Shown here piece by piece: positions 1 through 5,010 of a stretch of 5,010 nt of DNA. The notes under the pieces are model-generated. The model had not been told where the DNA came from. It made no database searches and was given only the letters and a program-made list of their open reading frames with translations. The DNA comes from an uncultured Peptococcaceae bacterium (GTDB lineage Bacteria > Bacillota > Desulfitobacteriia > Desulfitobacteriales > Syntrophobotulaceae): assembly GCA_937892995.1 (NCBI GenBank), contig CALBJS010000128.1:1-5010 (forward strand), written 5' to 3'. The number at the start of each line of letters is the position of its first letter. Position 1 is the first letter of the stretch. The position numbers and the translations under genes are program-made.

Positions 1-29
1 TGTCTTCAAGTAGCTAAGCTACTTGGACA
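1..29. repeat. Near-perfect palindrome (hairpin-forming)
   Basis: CAAGTAGCT (7-15) and AGCTACTTG (17-25) are perfect inverted repeats around a single A. Flanking TGTC (1-4) and GACA (26-29) extend the pairing with a two-base bulge. A small CGCC/GGCG hairpin with a TTCGT loop follows at 30-42. No T-tract follows, so this is not a terminator. It lies inside the open reading frame at the left edge, and its role is unknown. Confidence 0.5.
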
Positions 30-111
30 CGCCTTCGTGGCGCACAACCGTCAGCATATCATTCAAGACGAAGTGGTATATTTCACCAAAATCCAATTAA
101 GGCCGGACTAG
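1..111 (+). CDS. C-terminal end of an unidentified protein, cut by the window edge
   Basis: Reading from base 1 gives 36 sense codons followed by TAG at 109-111. The translation includes KLLGHAFVAHNRQH and ends in EVVYFTKIQLRPD. The LLGHA string recalls the last conserved box of tyrosine recombinases. However, the position where the catalytic tyrosine should fall (nine residues after the His) holds His, so an intact integrase is not supported. The base composition is less AT-rich than the operon to the right. The frame could be the tail of a real gene, a decayed mobile-element gene or a chance open frame; the sequence here cannot decide. If real, it converges on the ABC-3C operon. Confidence 0.25.
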   Translation, partial: CLQVAKLLGHAFVAHNRQHIIQDEVVYFTKIQLRPD

Positions 112-172
112 TTAACAGATTGCATAAATACAGGCGGAGTAGTCCATCAATTAGACAACTTGAGAAAGTTGT
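105..172. repeat. Two consecutive inverted repeats in gene-poor DNA
   Basis: GGACTA (105-110) pairs with TAGTCC (140-145). Just beyond it, ACAACTT (155-161) pairs perfectly with AAGTTGT (166-172) around a GAGA tetraloop. No T-run follows either stem. The pair could be a structured end of a mobile element or a chance arrangement. No gene was found between 112 and 402 on either strand, so this stretch holds only repeats and hairpins. Confidence 0.4.
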
Positions 173-220
173 AGTTTAAACAGAGGATAATTTTCAAAGC
201 AGGAAAAGAAAAAGGAAGTT

Positions 221-281
221 GACGACAACCCCACGTCCCCTTGACGTTTAGCTATAGCAACATTGATCATAGGGGTTTTTA
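221..281. repeat. Nested hairpin with GTCCCC motif (REP-like remnant candidate)
   Basis: AACCCC (227-232) can pair with GGGGTT (272-277), which is followed by TTTA. Inside lies ACGTC (233-237) pairing with GACGT (243-247), and the palindrome GCTATAGC (251-258). The core CACGTCCCC recurs in similar form as ACCCGTCCCC near 353-362. Short GTCCCC-bearing palindromes around RAYT/REP-type elements are known in Bacillota, which makes a decayed repetitive element plausible. The assignment rests on motif resemblance only. On the plus strand the outer stem ends in a T-run and could work weakly as a terminator for anything read from the left. Confidence 0.3.
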
Positions 282-312
282 TTGTAGAGAATAAAAGGCT
301 CTTTTTTTTGCC

Positions 313-338
313 AGCGGGGTTCCCGCCCGCTATAGCGG
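313..338. repeat. GC-rich palindrome cluster downstream of the ABC-3C operon
   Basis: GCGGG (314-318) pairs with CCCGC (322-326), and the perfect 12-base palindrome CCGCTATAGCGG follows at 327-338. AGCGGG (313-318) can also pair with CCCGCT (326-331), so alternative folds compete. The cluster is markedly more GC-rich than its surroundings. In the direction of the operon (minus strand) the hairpins are followed by an A-run, not a T-run, so this is not a standard intrinsic terminator. It may still protect or define the 3' end of the operon transcript, or be part of a repetitive element. Confidence 0.45.
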
Positions 339-402
339 CTATTGATAATTTGTACCCGTCCCCAATTATTCAAATAGCAAGATTAACATTGGGAAAGAAG
401 TA

Positions 403-2139
403 TCAATTGTCTCCTATATCTACTTTTATCCCTAATAACTTTTGAGAATCCGATTCATCAGTTAAGGTTAATACTGTGTTTTTAGTAATAATATTATCAA
501 ATTCTTCCTTGCTTATTAACCTTCTTACCTCGTTTAGTTGATTCTGATTTACAGTAGCTATATACTGTTTATTTTTATTAGTAAATTTTGCATAAACTAT
601 TTTAAATATATCTACCTTTTGTCGTTCATCTATTCCATCAAAAAGTCTACTGTCATGGAAAACAAAATTCACTCTGTGATTATGTCCTTTAAAAAGTATC
701 GTTAGATCATAGCAAAATATTTTAACATTATTAATCCCATCCGAAGTATCAGATTCTATTTTAGCATCTATATTAAACTGTAATTGGTTATCTCCATCAT
801 TGTTCTCAATAGTAAGACCAGCTACACTATTTGGATAGAATTTTTTAGCTAAACCTCTAAAAAAATCCCTGAGTTCTACTACATCCGACTCAATTTCTTT
901 TAAATACTTTTCTGTAGTCTCGGCAAGATTTAATAAATCTTTCTCTGCTTGCCGTCCTTTTTCTTTATATTCTGATTGTAGATCTTGATATTTTTTTAAA
1001 CTATCCCTTTCAGACTTTAATGATGCACTTTTATTACTAAGGCTTACAAAAACATCTAATGCTTGATGTTCCCCTAAGTATTGCATGAGTTCATCGAATT
1101 CGTCTTGGAGTAGTTTTGATTTATTTGATTTGGCCTGTATTTCTGCACTTAATCTAGTTTTCTGCTCAAGCAATCTTTTCTTTCTATTTGTAATAAGCTT
1201 TTCATAAAAATCTTCCAATTCATCTAATGTTTTATTCACATTATTAGAAAAGTAAATATCAGCTTCATTATATATACTCTTTATATCATCCTTATTTATA
1301 TCTGGTGTAATATCAAGACCCTTATCAATATTTTTTATATTATTTTGTAACATTATTATTTCATTATTCAGGGTAAAAAGTTCCCTTTCTACATTATCTG
1401 CCTCAATTTGCACTTCATGATAGTCTTCTGCAACTTTAAAATTCCTTAAATTATCATCGAGCTTTTTTATTTGCTCTTCAAGGTCTATGAGAGTTAATGT
1501 TACATCCTTATTCCCTGTAAAAAAATCTCTTAACAAAGAATCCTTTTTAAAGTTTTCCTCCAATTCCCCAATTCTCTCTTGTTCTTTTCTTATTTCTCGT
1601 TTTTTTTGTACTAAAAATACATCTAACCCAAGTAAAAATCCATTATAAAGTAATGTTTGATAATTACTACCAGTTTTCCCCGGCTTAAAATAAGACACAT
1701 AAGATTCCCTCTTTGGCCTTATAAAGAATGGAATTAAAGAACGAAATGATAAGAAAGATATATCTTCCGGTATGTCAAAACATAATCCTTCCATCTTTTT
1801 ATTAAACTTGTTAACAGATAGTTCTTCACCGTTTAGAAAAATTTTATTAGGATTATCTGTTGATCTCTTGGCCATGTATATTACATTATCTATCTTAAAA
1901 TCCAAATAAAACTCCCAACCAGGCAACTTTTCGCAAAATTCCTTATAGTCCCCTTTTCCAGCACCAAGACAGAAGTGGATAATTCGCACCAATAAGGACT
2001 TTCCTACACCATTATAGGTTTGACCCTTCTCCGTAGCTTCAGGATTTTTTTGTTTTGCAACTATAAAACTTAATCCTGTTTCATTAAATTTAACCTCTCT
2101 AAAGCTCTCCATGTTGGAATAAACCTTAATTAGTTGCAT
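403..2139 (-). CDS. ABC-three-component (ABC-3C) system ATPase, DUF2326-type, SMC/Rad50-like
   Basis: This 578-residue protein is an SMC/Rad50-like ABC ATPase with its nucleotide-binding domain split by a long coiled-coil insertion. The start fits the family: MQLIKVYSN opens the first strand, and a Walker A (TYNGVGKS) sits at residues 41-48. SFRSLIPFFIRP (131-142) is a likely Q-loop region. Residues about 175-425 are charged, Lys/Glu-rich and predicted coiled coil, interrupted near 280-300 and 350-370. SDGINNVKIFCYDL (466-479) occupies the usual signature position in place of LSGGQ. The Walker B is VNFVFHDS (490-497), with Ser after the Asp instead of the usual catalytic Glu, followed by RLFDGIDERQ; YIATVNQNQL (526-535) is the last conserved strand. 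From memory, these variants are typical of DUF2326 proteins and not signs of decay. GGAGGT lies eight bases upstream of the ATG, inside the preceding gene, which this one overlaps by 10 bases. It should act in the cytoplasm as the ATP-driven core of the system; its ligand is unknown. Confidence 0.9.
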   Translation of the reverse strand: MQLIKVYSNMESFREVKFNETGLSFIVAKQKNPEATEKGQTYNGVGKSLLVRIIHFCLGAGKGDYKEFCEKLPGWEFYLDFKIDNVIYMAKRSTDNPNKIFLNGEELSVNKFNKKMEGLCFDIPEDISFLSFRSLIPFFIRPKRESYVSYFKPGKTGSNYQTLLYNGFLLGLDVFLVQKKREIRKEQERIGELEENFKKDSLLRDFFTGNKDVTLTLIDLEEQIKKLDDNLRNFKVAEDYHEVQIEADNVERELFTLNNEIIMLQNNIKNIDKGLDITPDINKDDIKSIYNEADIYFSNNVNKTLDELEDFYEKLITNRKKRLLEQKTRLSAEIQAKSNKSKLLQDEFDELMQYLGEHQALDVFVSLSNKSASLKSERDSLKKYQDLQSEYKEKGRQAEKDLLNLAETTEKYLKEIESDVVELRDFFRGLAKKFYPNSVAGLTIENNDGDNQLQFNIDAKIESDTSDGINNVKIFCYDLTILFKGHNHRVNFVFHDSRLFDGIDERQKVDIFKIVYAKFTNKNKQYIATVNQNQLNEVRRLISKEEFDNIITKNTVLTLTDESDSQKLLGIKVDIGDN

Positions 2140-2372
2140 CTCATTACACCTCCATCCTGTTCTTCTATTATTCCTATAGAATAAAGAAATGTTAAAGTAA
2201 GCAATAAGTTATCAAAACTATGCTTTGCCGGATATATCTTATTTCTATAGTCTAATCGATATTCATCCCATAGTTCATCTATAGACTTAGAGTGTTCTAT
2301 TTTATTTAAGATATAACTACCAAATCCAAACAAGGATTTGGAGAAATTTGTATGTTTTGTAGGAATTAACAT
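2130..2372 (-). CDS. ABC-3C system middle component, small (MC6-like)
   Basis: This 80-residue protein begins MLIPTKHTNFSKSLFGFG and ends in a predicted small helical/winged segment containing SFDNLLLTLTFLYSIGIIEE. The opening PTKH, the SLFGFG patch, the LWDEYR segment and the terminal LLYxxGxIE-type helix-strand match what I recall of the middle-component family found between the effector and ATPase genes of ABC-3C systems (type 6). No signal peptide, membrane segment or enzyme motif is visible. It most likely acts as an adaptor linking effector and ATPase. Its ATG overlaps the stop of the upstream gene (ATGTTAA), with a GGGGGGAG ribosome-binding site four bases before it. Its own stop lies inside the start of the ATPase gene, so translation of all three is probably coupled. 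Family type is from memory, not a search. Confidence 0.8.
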   Translation of the reverse strand: MLIPTKHTNFSKSLFGFGSYILNKIEHSKSIDELWDEYRLDYRNKIYPAKHSFDNLLLTLTFLYSIGIIEEQDGGVMRCN

Positions 2373-3280
2373 TTTTCTCCCCCCGGTGAAGGATCCTCGA
2401 AAATATCACAAGCCTCAAAGTACTTTGCCATGATAATAATAACTGTATTCTGATAGGTTTGCTCATTTCTAGGACTTAGACGATCTACCATTGCCCAGAA
2501 CAATTCATCTCCAGTGTGTAAATCTCGTTCTTCAGAATAAACTTCATTTACTTTATCCCTTAAAGTATCTGCGAGAAAATCACTATTATTCGCTAAATAC
2601 TCCTCTAAAGAATATACCTGAAAAAATCCATTATAAAGTAAGTTTGCCACTGGGATCGATAAATTGTTAAATGTTATTTTTTCATCCCAGTTAGGTAAAA
2701 CTATATCATACCCGTTAGCTTTTTTTAAAGATAATTTCATTATATGTCCAATTACTTCGTTTAAGATTGAGTAATCTATTTGTTTGATAGTAGAAGGATC
2801 TGGGATAAATCCCGTTATACTAAGTATTTGATCATCTTCTAAAGAGAACAGAATTTTTTCTATATCCTTTGCTGTTAAAAAGCCTGCATTAACAAGCCCA
2901 TATTCATCCTTTATTTCTTGAATTGCTTTTTCGCAATCCGCGTTTACTCCCTTGTACTTATCATTGACAACAAAGTAAAATTCATTTATGGGTTCCCATT
3001 GAGCTTTTAATCCAGCAAAGTCTGTTTTTAGCTTATTTACTGCACTAACATATGATTTTCTTATATCTTCTGGAGCATACACCTGATAAAATATACCTTT
3101 ATCCTTTATATACCCATCATTTTTTCTATCTCCAATATTGCCCCAAGGTTTTATAGCCTGAAAATGTTCTTCTGCATAGTTCATAATCGCAATAAACATA
3201 TCCTCAAATGATTGTCCATCACTTTTAAATATTTTATTTTGAAATAATTGGCGAACTATTGTTTTCTCACTAGCATTCAT
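2366..3280 (-). CDS. ABC-3C system effector/C-terminal-domain protein with possible restriction-nuclease-like N-terminus
   Basis: This 304-residue first gene of the operon has two parts. Residues about 20-150 carry SFEDMF (24-29), PWGNIGDRKNDGY (45-57) and GIFYQVYAPED (62-72). The order Glu, then GD..NDG, then a strand with QxY resembles the E...D...(E/Q)xK core of Mrr-like PD-(D/E)xK nucleases, with D51/D55 and Q66 as candidate active-site residues. The usual Lys is Tyr68, so catalysis is uncertain. Residues about 165-300 are mostly helical and contain EKITFNNLSIPVANLL (200-215), VYSLEEYLANN (222-232), a GDELFW segment (257-262) and KYFEACDIFEDP (286-297). This pattern matches ABC-3C C-terminal domains, which are thought to dock on the middle component. 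There are no membrane segments. The start is supported by AAGGAGGT eight bases upstream. It is followed by the middle component with a 7-base overlap. The nuclease role is inference. Confidence 0.78.
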   Translation of the reverse strand: MNASEKTIVRQLFQNKIFKSDGQSFEDMFIAIMNYAEEHFQAIKPWGNIGDRKNDGYIKDKGIFYQVYAPEDIRKSYVSAVNKLKTDFAGLKAQWEPINEFYFVVNDKYKGVNADCEKAIQEIKDEYGLVNAGFLTAKDIEKILFSLEDDQILSITGFIPDPSTIKQIDYSILNEVIGHIMKLSLKKANGYDIVLPNWDEKITFNNLSIPVANLLYNGFFQVYSLEEYLANNSDFLADTLRDKVNEVYSEERDLHTGDELFWAMVDRLSPRNEQTYQNTVIIIMAKYFEACDIFEDPSPGGEKC

Positions 3281-3313
3281 GCTATAATACCTCCTTGGTT
3301 ATGTATTCATAAC
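3271..3313 (-). promoter_or_regulatory. Ribosome-binding site and flanking hairpins at the ABC-3C operon start
   Basis: A strong Shine-Dalgarno (AAGGAGGT on the minus strand, 3289-3296) precedes the first ATG by eight bases. It is flanked by two small inverted repeats. GTTATG/CATAAC (3298-3303 and 3308-3313) ends one base before the Shine-Dalgarno. TAGCA/TGCTA (3271-3275 and 3280-3284) folds around a four-base loop that contains most of the ATG. The upstream repeat could be an operator or an mRNA hairpin; the downstream one could reduce initiation. The ribosome-binding site is clear; the regulatory role of the hairpins is inference. Confidence 0.5.
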
Positions 3314-3401
3314 TAATGCTATGTGCAAACTCCTAAAAAATGTTCGAAGTGTATTTATGATTTGTAGCAGGATATAAGCAATGCAAACATTTGTTTTATA
3401 A

Positions 3402-3480
3402 ATGAATAATTCGACATTAACTGAAAAAAACCTCTTTTTCTCTCGATTATTCATGGTTTGTAATTTTTATTACAATTACA
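3402..3480 (-). repeat. Long imperfect inverted repeats upstream of the ABC-3C operon
   Basis: ATGAATAATTCGA (3402-3414) and TCGATTATTCAT (3443-3454) are inverted copies differing by one inserted base, separated by 28 bases. Inside the gap, an A-tract and a T-tract separated by AGAGG (minus strand) can extend the structure. A second repeat, TGTAATT/AATTACA (7-base arms, 8-base spacer), occupies 3459-3480. Both lie between the operon start and the best upstream promoter candidate. They could be repressor operators, a leader-RNA hairpin or traces of a mobile-element end. The whole 3281-3653 stretch has no convincing gene. Confidence 0.5.
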
Positions 3481-3547
3481 GATAGCTTTGATAAAACTCT
3501 GTACATTATGTCAGTTCATTTAATTCTTGTGAGTATTATACTTTTTT

Positions 3548-3575
3548 ATTATACCATTTTCTGCACTTGTTTTAA
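3548..3575 (-). promoter_or_regulatory. Candidate promoter for the ABC-3C operon (extended -10)
   Basis: On the minus strand TGGTATAAT (3556-3548) is a full TATAAT box with a TGn extension. TTAAAA, a 4/6 match to the -35 consensus, lies 16 bases upstream (3575-3570). Transcription would begin near 3541, leaving a leader of about 260 bases that includes the inverted repeats at 3402-3480. The region is very AT-rich, so chance -10 boxes are common; another TATAAT lies at 3540-3535. A TTGCAC/TACATA pair closer to the gene would put the start site on the Shine-Dalgarno and was less attractive. Confidence 0.3.
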
Positions 3576-3632
3576 TTATTTCTTGGCCGCATTTACCGAG
3601 GTATATATATTATATCGTTTCAGTATCAAGAT

Positions 3633-3655
3633 AAGCCGGGTTTCCCTGGCTTTTT
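3633..3655 (+). terminator. Hairpin with T-run, possible intrinsic terminator
   Basis: AAGCCGGG (3633-3640) and CCC-T-GGCTT (3644-3652) form an eight-pair stem with one bulged T and a TTT loop, running into five T residues. On the plus strand this has the layout of an intrinsic terminator, but no plus-strand gene ends nearby. On the minus strand an A-run precedes the hairpin, and it is not followed by a T-run. It sits exactly where the decayed restriction-like gene loses recognisable sequence, so it may have arrived with a rearrangement. Confidence 0.35.
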
Positions 3656-3915
3656 ATGCGTGGCTTAGTCTGAAGGGCTCCTCTCTAGATACAGAATAAT
3701 CTAGCTCTTTTCTATAACCCAACAATTATCAATAAAGGCATAACATATTCTTCTCTAACATCAGCTTCTGACCATCCATCAAAGTTTAACCTTGCTAATC
3801 TCTTATCATCGGGCTTTAGAGAAACCTAAGTGCCTAATTTATTATAAGGATTATATGTAACAACTTTTCCCTGCTGGATTCTCCGCATAGCTTTTTGCTT
3901 TGTCTTGGCCGAGCT
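3654..3915 (-). pseudogene. Decayed N-terminal fragment resembling a restriction-type protein
   Basis: The frame open from 3915 has an ATG at 3888 and reads MRRIQQGKVVTYNPYNKLGT, then an in-frame TAG (3826-3828). It continues VSLKPDDKRLARLNFDGWSE, then ADVREEYVMPLLIIVG, and hits a second stop at 3712-3714. Removing one base from the GGG at 3718-3720 restores GYRKELDYSVSREEPFRLSHA, which ends at a TAA (3654-3656). The joined string reads as one well-behaved protein segment. The SEADVREEYVMPLL...LGYRKELDYS type pattern recalls the N-terminal region of type I R-subunit-like or Eco57I-like restriction proteins. No Shine-Dalgarno precedes the ATG, so the true start may be elsewhere. No catalytic part survives. 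The coding nature is fairly clear; the family assignment is from memory and moderate. It is the remains of a gene whose 3' portion was lost between 3654 and the ABC-3C operon. Confidence 0.6.
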
Positions 3916-3976
3916 TCACGACGGTCAAGCCATTCCCAACAGAGTCTATCATTGGCGTTTTGCCAACTATCCCCGG

Positions 3977-4009
3977 AAAAAAAGAGCTCAACCTACTTCA
4001 GTCGAACTC
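3977..4009 (-). terminator. Rho-independent terminator of the ImmA/IrrE-type operon
   Basis: On the minus strand GAGTTCGAC (4009-4001) pairs with GTTGAGCTC (3992-3984) as nine consecutive pairs including two G-U wobbles, around an eight-base loop. Seven T residues follow directly (3983-3977). The stem begins about 35 bases after the stop of the metallopeptidase gene. The layout is textbook, and it isolates that gene from the pseudogene and the ABC-3C operon downstream. Confidence 0.8.
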
Positions 4010-4044
4010 CTTTCAGCACAAGTAATTGAACCTTTTTCACAACC

Positions 4045-4860
4045 CTATTCCTCCTCCATGATTATATCTAACTCTTCATCAGTTGGAGGTATATAAGGTT
4101 CTTCCCCCTTAATTCCCATATCTTCCATGGTCAGCCCGGCAAGATCTAAAAGGTATTCTAATTTTTCTCTGGTTATTTTTTTCCTTTCATATAATTCCAT
4201 AGCCTTGTCTACCAGATTATCTAAGCCTATCTTATTCTCCCGTGTTGGAAGTGATAGGCCTAATCTATTTCTCCACATGTCAACCTGTTCATTTGACAGA
4301 GCCATTAATTTATTATATCGCTTTTTATTAATCAGCTTAATTTCATATAACCTTTTTACCATAGTCTTGTACGGAACAACAAATAAATTGGATAATTTCA
4401 TGATATCTTTTATGCCGATTCTATTTTTATCCACACCATAAGTTCTTACTTCTTGCAAAAGTAATTCTTCATTAATCAAAAACTCTGCAGCAAATCGGTT
4501 TGCCTTTAATTCATTCTCTGATATATTAAAGGCACTTATTTCTTCCATATTTGCTTTCAGTATAATTTCTCCATCATTTTCAAACCATAAATGGTATAGT
4601 TCATGGGCTGCGGCAAATACTTGTTTATCATATGCAATGGCTGTATTTATCCATACAAAAGATTTTCCTTTTACTTTTTCAGAAAACCCCCACACTTCTT
4701 CATCTTCGATGGGATAATATAATACCTTGTTCTCCAATTCCAATATATTAAATATTTGTCCGCCGATTACGTCATTTAGCTTAGAATATTCGATTAATTT
4801 TTGGCGTCCCAGGCCTTTGATTTCATCAACTGTTCTACTATCTAATTTAATATTAGTCAT
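4045..4860 (-). CDS. ImmA/IrrE-family zinc metallopeptidase
   Basis: Numbered from the ATG at 4858-4860, the protein has 271 residues. The zinc-binding motif AAAHELYHLWF has its HExxH at about 86-90. The likely third ligand Glu is at 117 in ENELKANRFAAEFLI, the E..A..FA..L helix typical of COG2856 proteins. Residues 1-75 form a mixed fold that includes VLYYPIEDEEVWGFSEK. A helical C-terminal half follows (SNLFVVPYKTMVKRLYEI looks like a winged-helix-like segment), ending in a strongly acidic tail with EEPYIPPTDEELDIIMEEE. Relatives cleave phage-type repressors (ImmA) or regulate the DNA-damage response (IrrE). This protein lacks an N-terminal helix-turn-helix, so a separate partner regulator is expected. 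An ATG two codons earlier (4866) is only three bases from the GAGG site; the chosen ATG is nine away. It overlaps the upstream gene stop by 8 bases (ATGACTAA), implying coupled translation. Confidence 0.85.
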   Translation of the reverse strand: MTNIKLDSRTVDEIKGLGRQKLIEYSKLNDVIGGQIFNILELENKVLYYPIEDEEVWGFSEKVKGKSFVWINTAIAYDKQVFAAAHELYHLWFENDGEIILKANMEEISAFNISENELKANRFAAEFLINEELLLQEVRTYGVDKNRIGIKDIMKLSNLFVVPYKTMVKRLYEIKLINKKRYNKLMALSNEQVDMWRNRLGLSLPTRENKIGLDNLVDKAMELYERKKITREKLEYLLDLAGLTMEDMGIKGEEPYIPPTDEELDIIMEEE

Positions 4861-5010
4861 TTGCATATTCCTCTAACATAATGATTTCATCAATAATAGT
4901 CTTTAATATTCCTATTTTTTCTTTTGTTTTTTCATTTTCTACACGACCCATAAATGAAAAATTATGAGCCATAGGTTCTTTTTCCTTTACACTTAATAAT
5001 CTCTCTACCC
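4853..5010 (-). CDS. 3' end of an unidentified gene upstream of the metallopeptidase (partial)
   Basis: The minus-strand frame entering from the right edge is open for 51 codons and ends at TAA (4853-4855). The visible part includes VERLLSVKEKEPMAHNFSFM and ends in EIIMLEEYAND. It is charged and probably helical, with no membrane segment. The stop overlaps the metallopeptidase ATG, and an AGAGG site lies within the last codons, so the two are co-translated. ImmA/IrrE-type genes are commonly preceded by an Xre-type repressor or an antitoxin-like partner, which would fit. However, no helix-turn-helix is visible in this tail, so the identity stays open. Confidence 0.75.
   Translation of the reverse strand, partial: VERLLSVKEKEPMAHNFSFMGRVENEKTKEKIGILKTIIDEIIMLEEYAND

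Noticed and set aside
361..393. CCCAAT/ATTGGG inverted repeat just after the ATPase gene as operon terminator
   Set aside because: The loop is 21 bases and no T-run follows in the direction of transcription.
1..402. CRISPR array or tRNA gene in the left palindrome-rich stretch
   Set aside because: The repeats are inverted and not regularly spaced direct copies, and no cloverleaf with a T-arm could be found.
263..445. 60-codon plus-strand open frame
   Set aside because: It overlaps the 3' end of the ATPase gene antisense and runs through the GC-rich palindromes. It has no clear Shine-Dalgarno and no recognisable protein pattern.
3508..3699. 63-codon plus-strand open frame, hydrophobic
   Set aside because: It lies antisense to the pseudogene end and the AT-rich leader. 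Its hydrophobic residues follow from T-rich sequence and there is no ribosome-binding site.
3840..4003. Minus-strand frame reading FPGIVGKTPMIDSVGNG and onward to a stop near 3840
   Set aside because: It looks protein-like, but it starts inside the terminator T-run, has no start signal and competes with the better-supported pseudogene frame. It could be remnant coding DNA, but it is too short to call.
3905..4096. 63-codon plus-strand open frame
   Set aside because: It is antisense to the metallopeptidase end and crosses a clear minus-strand terminator, so it is a shadow.
4127..4441. 104-codon plus-strand open frame
   Set aside because: It is entirely antisense to the metallopeptidase coding region, which has an intact zinc motif and proper start.

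Overview
The window is AT-rich with strong Shine-Dalgarno sites, short overlaps between consecutive genes and a U-tract terminator. This fits a low-GC member of the Bacillota, probably a clostridial lineage; no ribosomal or housekeeping marker is present to narrow it. All convincing genes lie on the minus strand.

Right side (about 4045-5010): the 3' end of an unidentified gene overlaps by 8 bases a gene for an ImmA/IrrE-type zinc metallopeptidase (HELYH motif). This pair ends at a good rho-independent terminator (3977-4009). Beyond the terminator, 3654-3915 holds a decayed gene fragment with one in-frame stop and one frameshift. Joined across these lesions it reads like the N-terminal region of a restriction-type protein (GWSEADVREEYVMPLL, then GYRKELDYSVSREEPFRLSH).

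Middle (about 403-3653): a roughly 370-base AT-rich stretch with several inverted repeats precedes a compact three-gene operon transcribed leftward. Its genes encode a 304-aa protein with a possible nuclease-like N-terminal part and an ABC-3C type C-terminal region, an 80-aa middle component, and a 578-aa SMC/Rad50-like ABC ATPase of the DUF2326 type. The first two junctions are stop/start overlaps of 7 and 10 bases. This gene order is that of an ABC-three-component (ABC-3C) system, a class predicted by comparative genomics to act in conflict with invading DNA. The likely working model is that the ATPase senses or grips nucleic acid or a complex, the small middle protein couples it, and the 304-aa protein is the effector. 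That model is inference.

Left side (1-402): no confident gene. There is a 36-codon open C-terminal reading frame entering from the left edge on the plus strand, then a series of palindromes and GTCCCC-containing motifs that look like remnants of mobile or repetitive elements. Together, an ABC-3C operon, a broken restriction-like gene, an ImmA-type protease and repeat debris suggest an accessory (defence-island-like) region.
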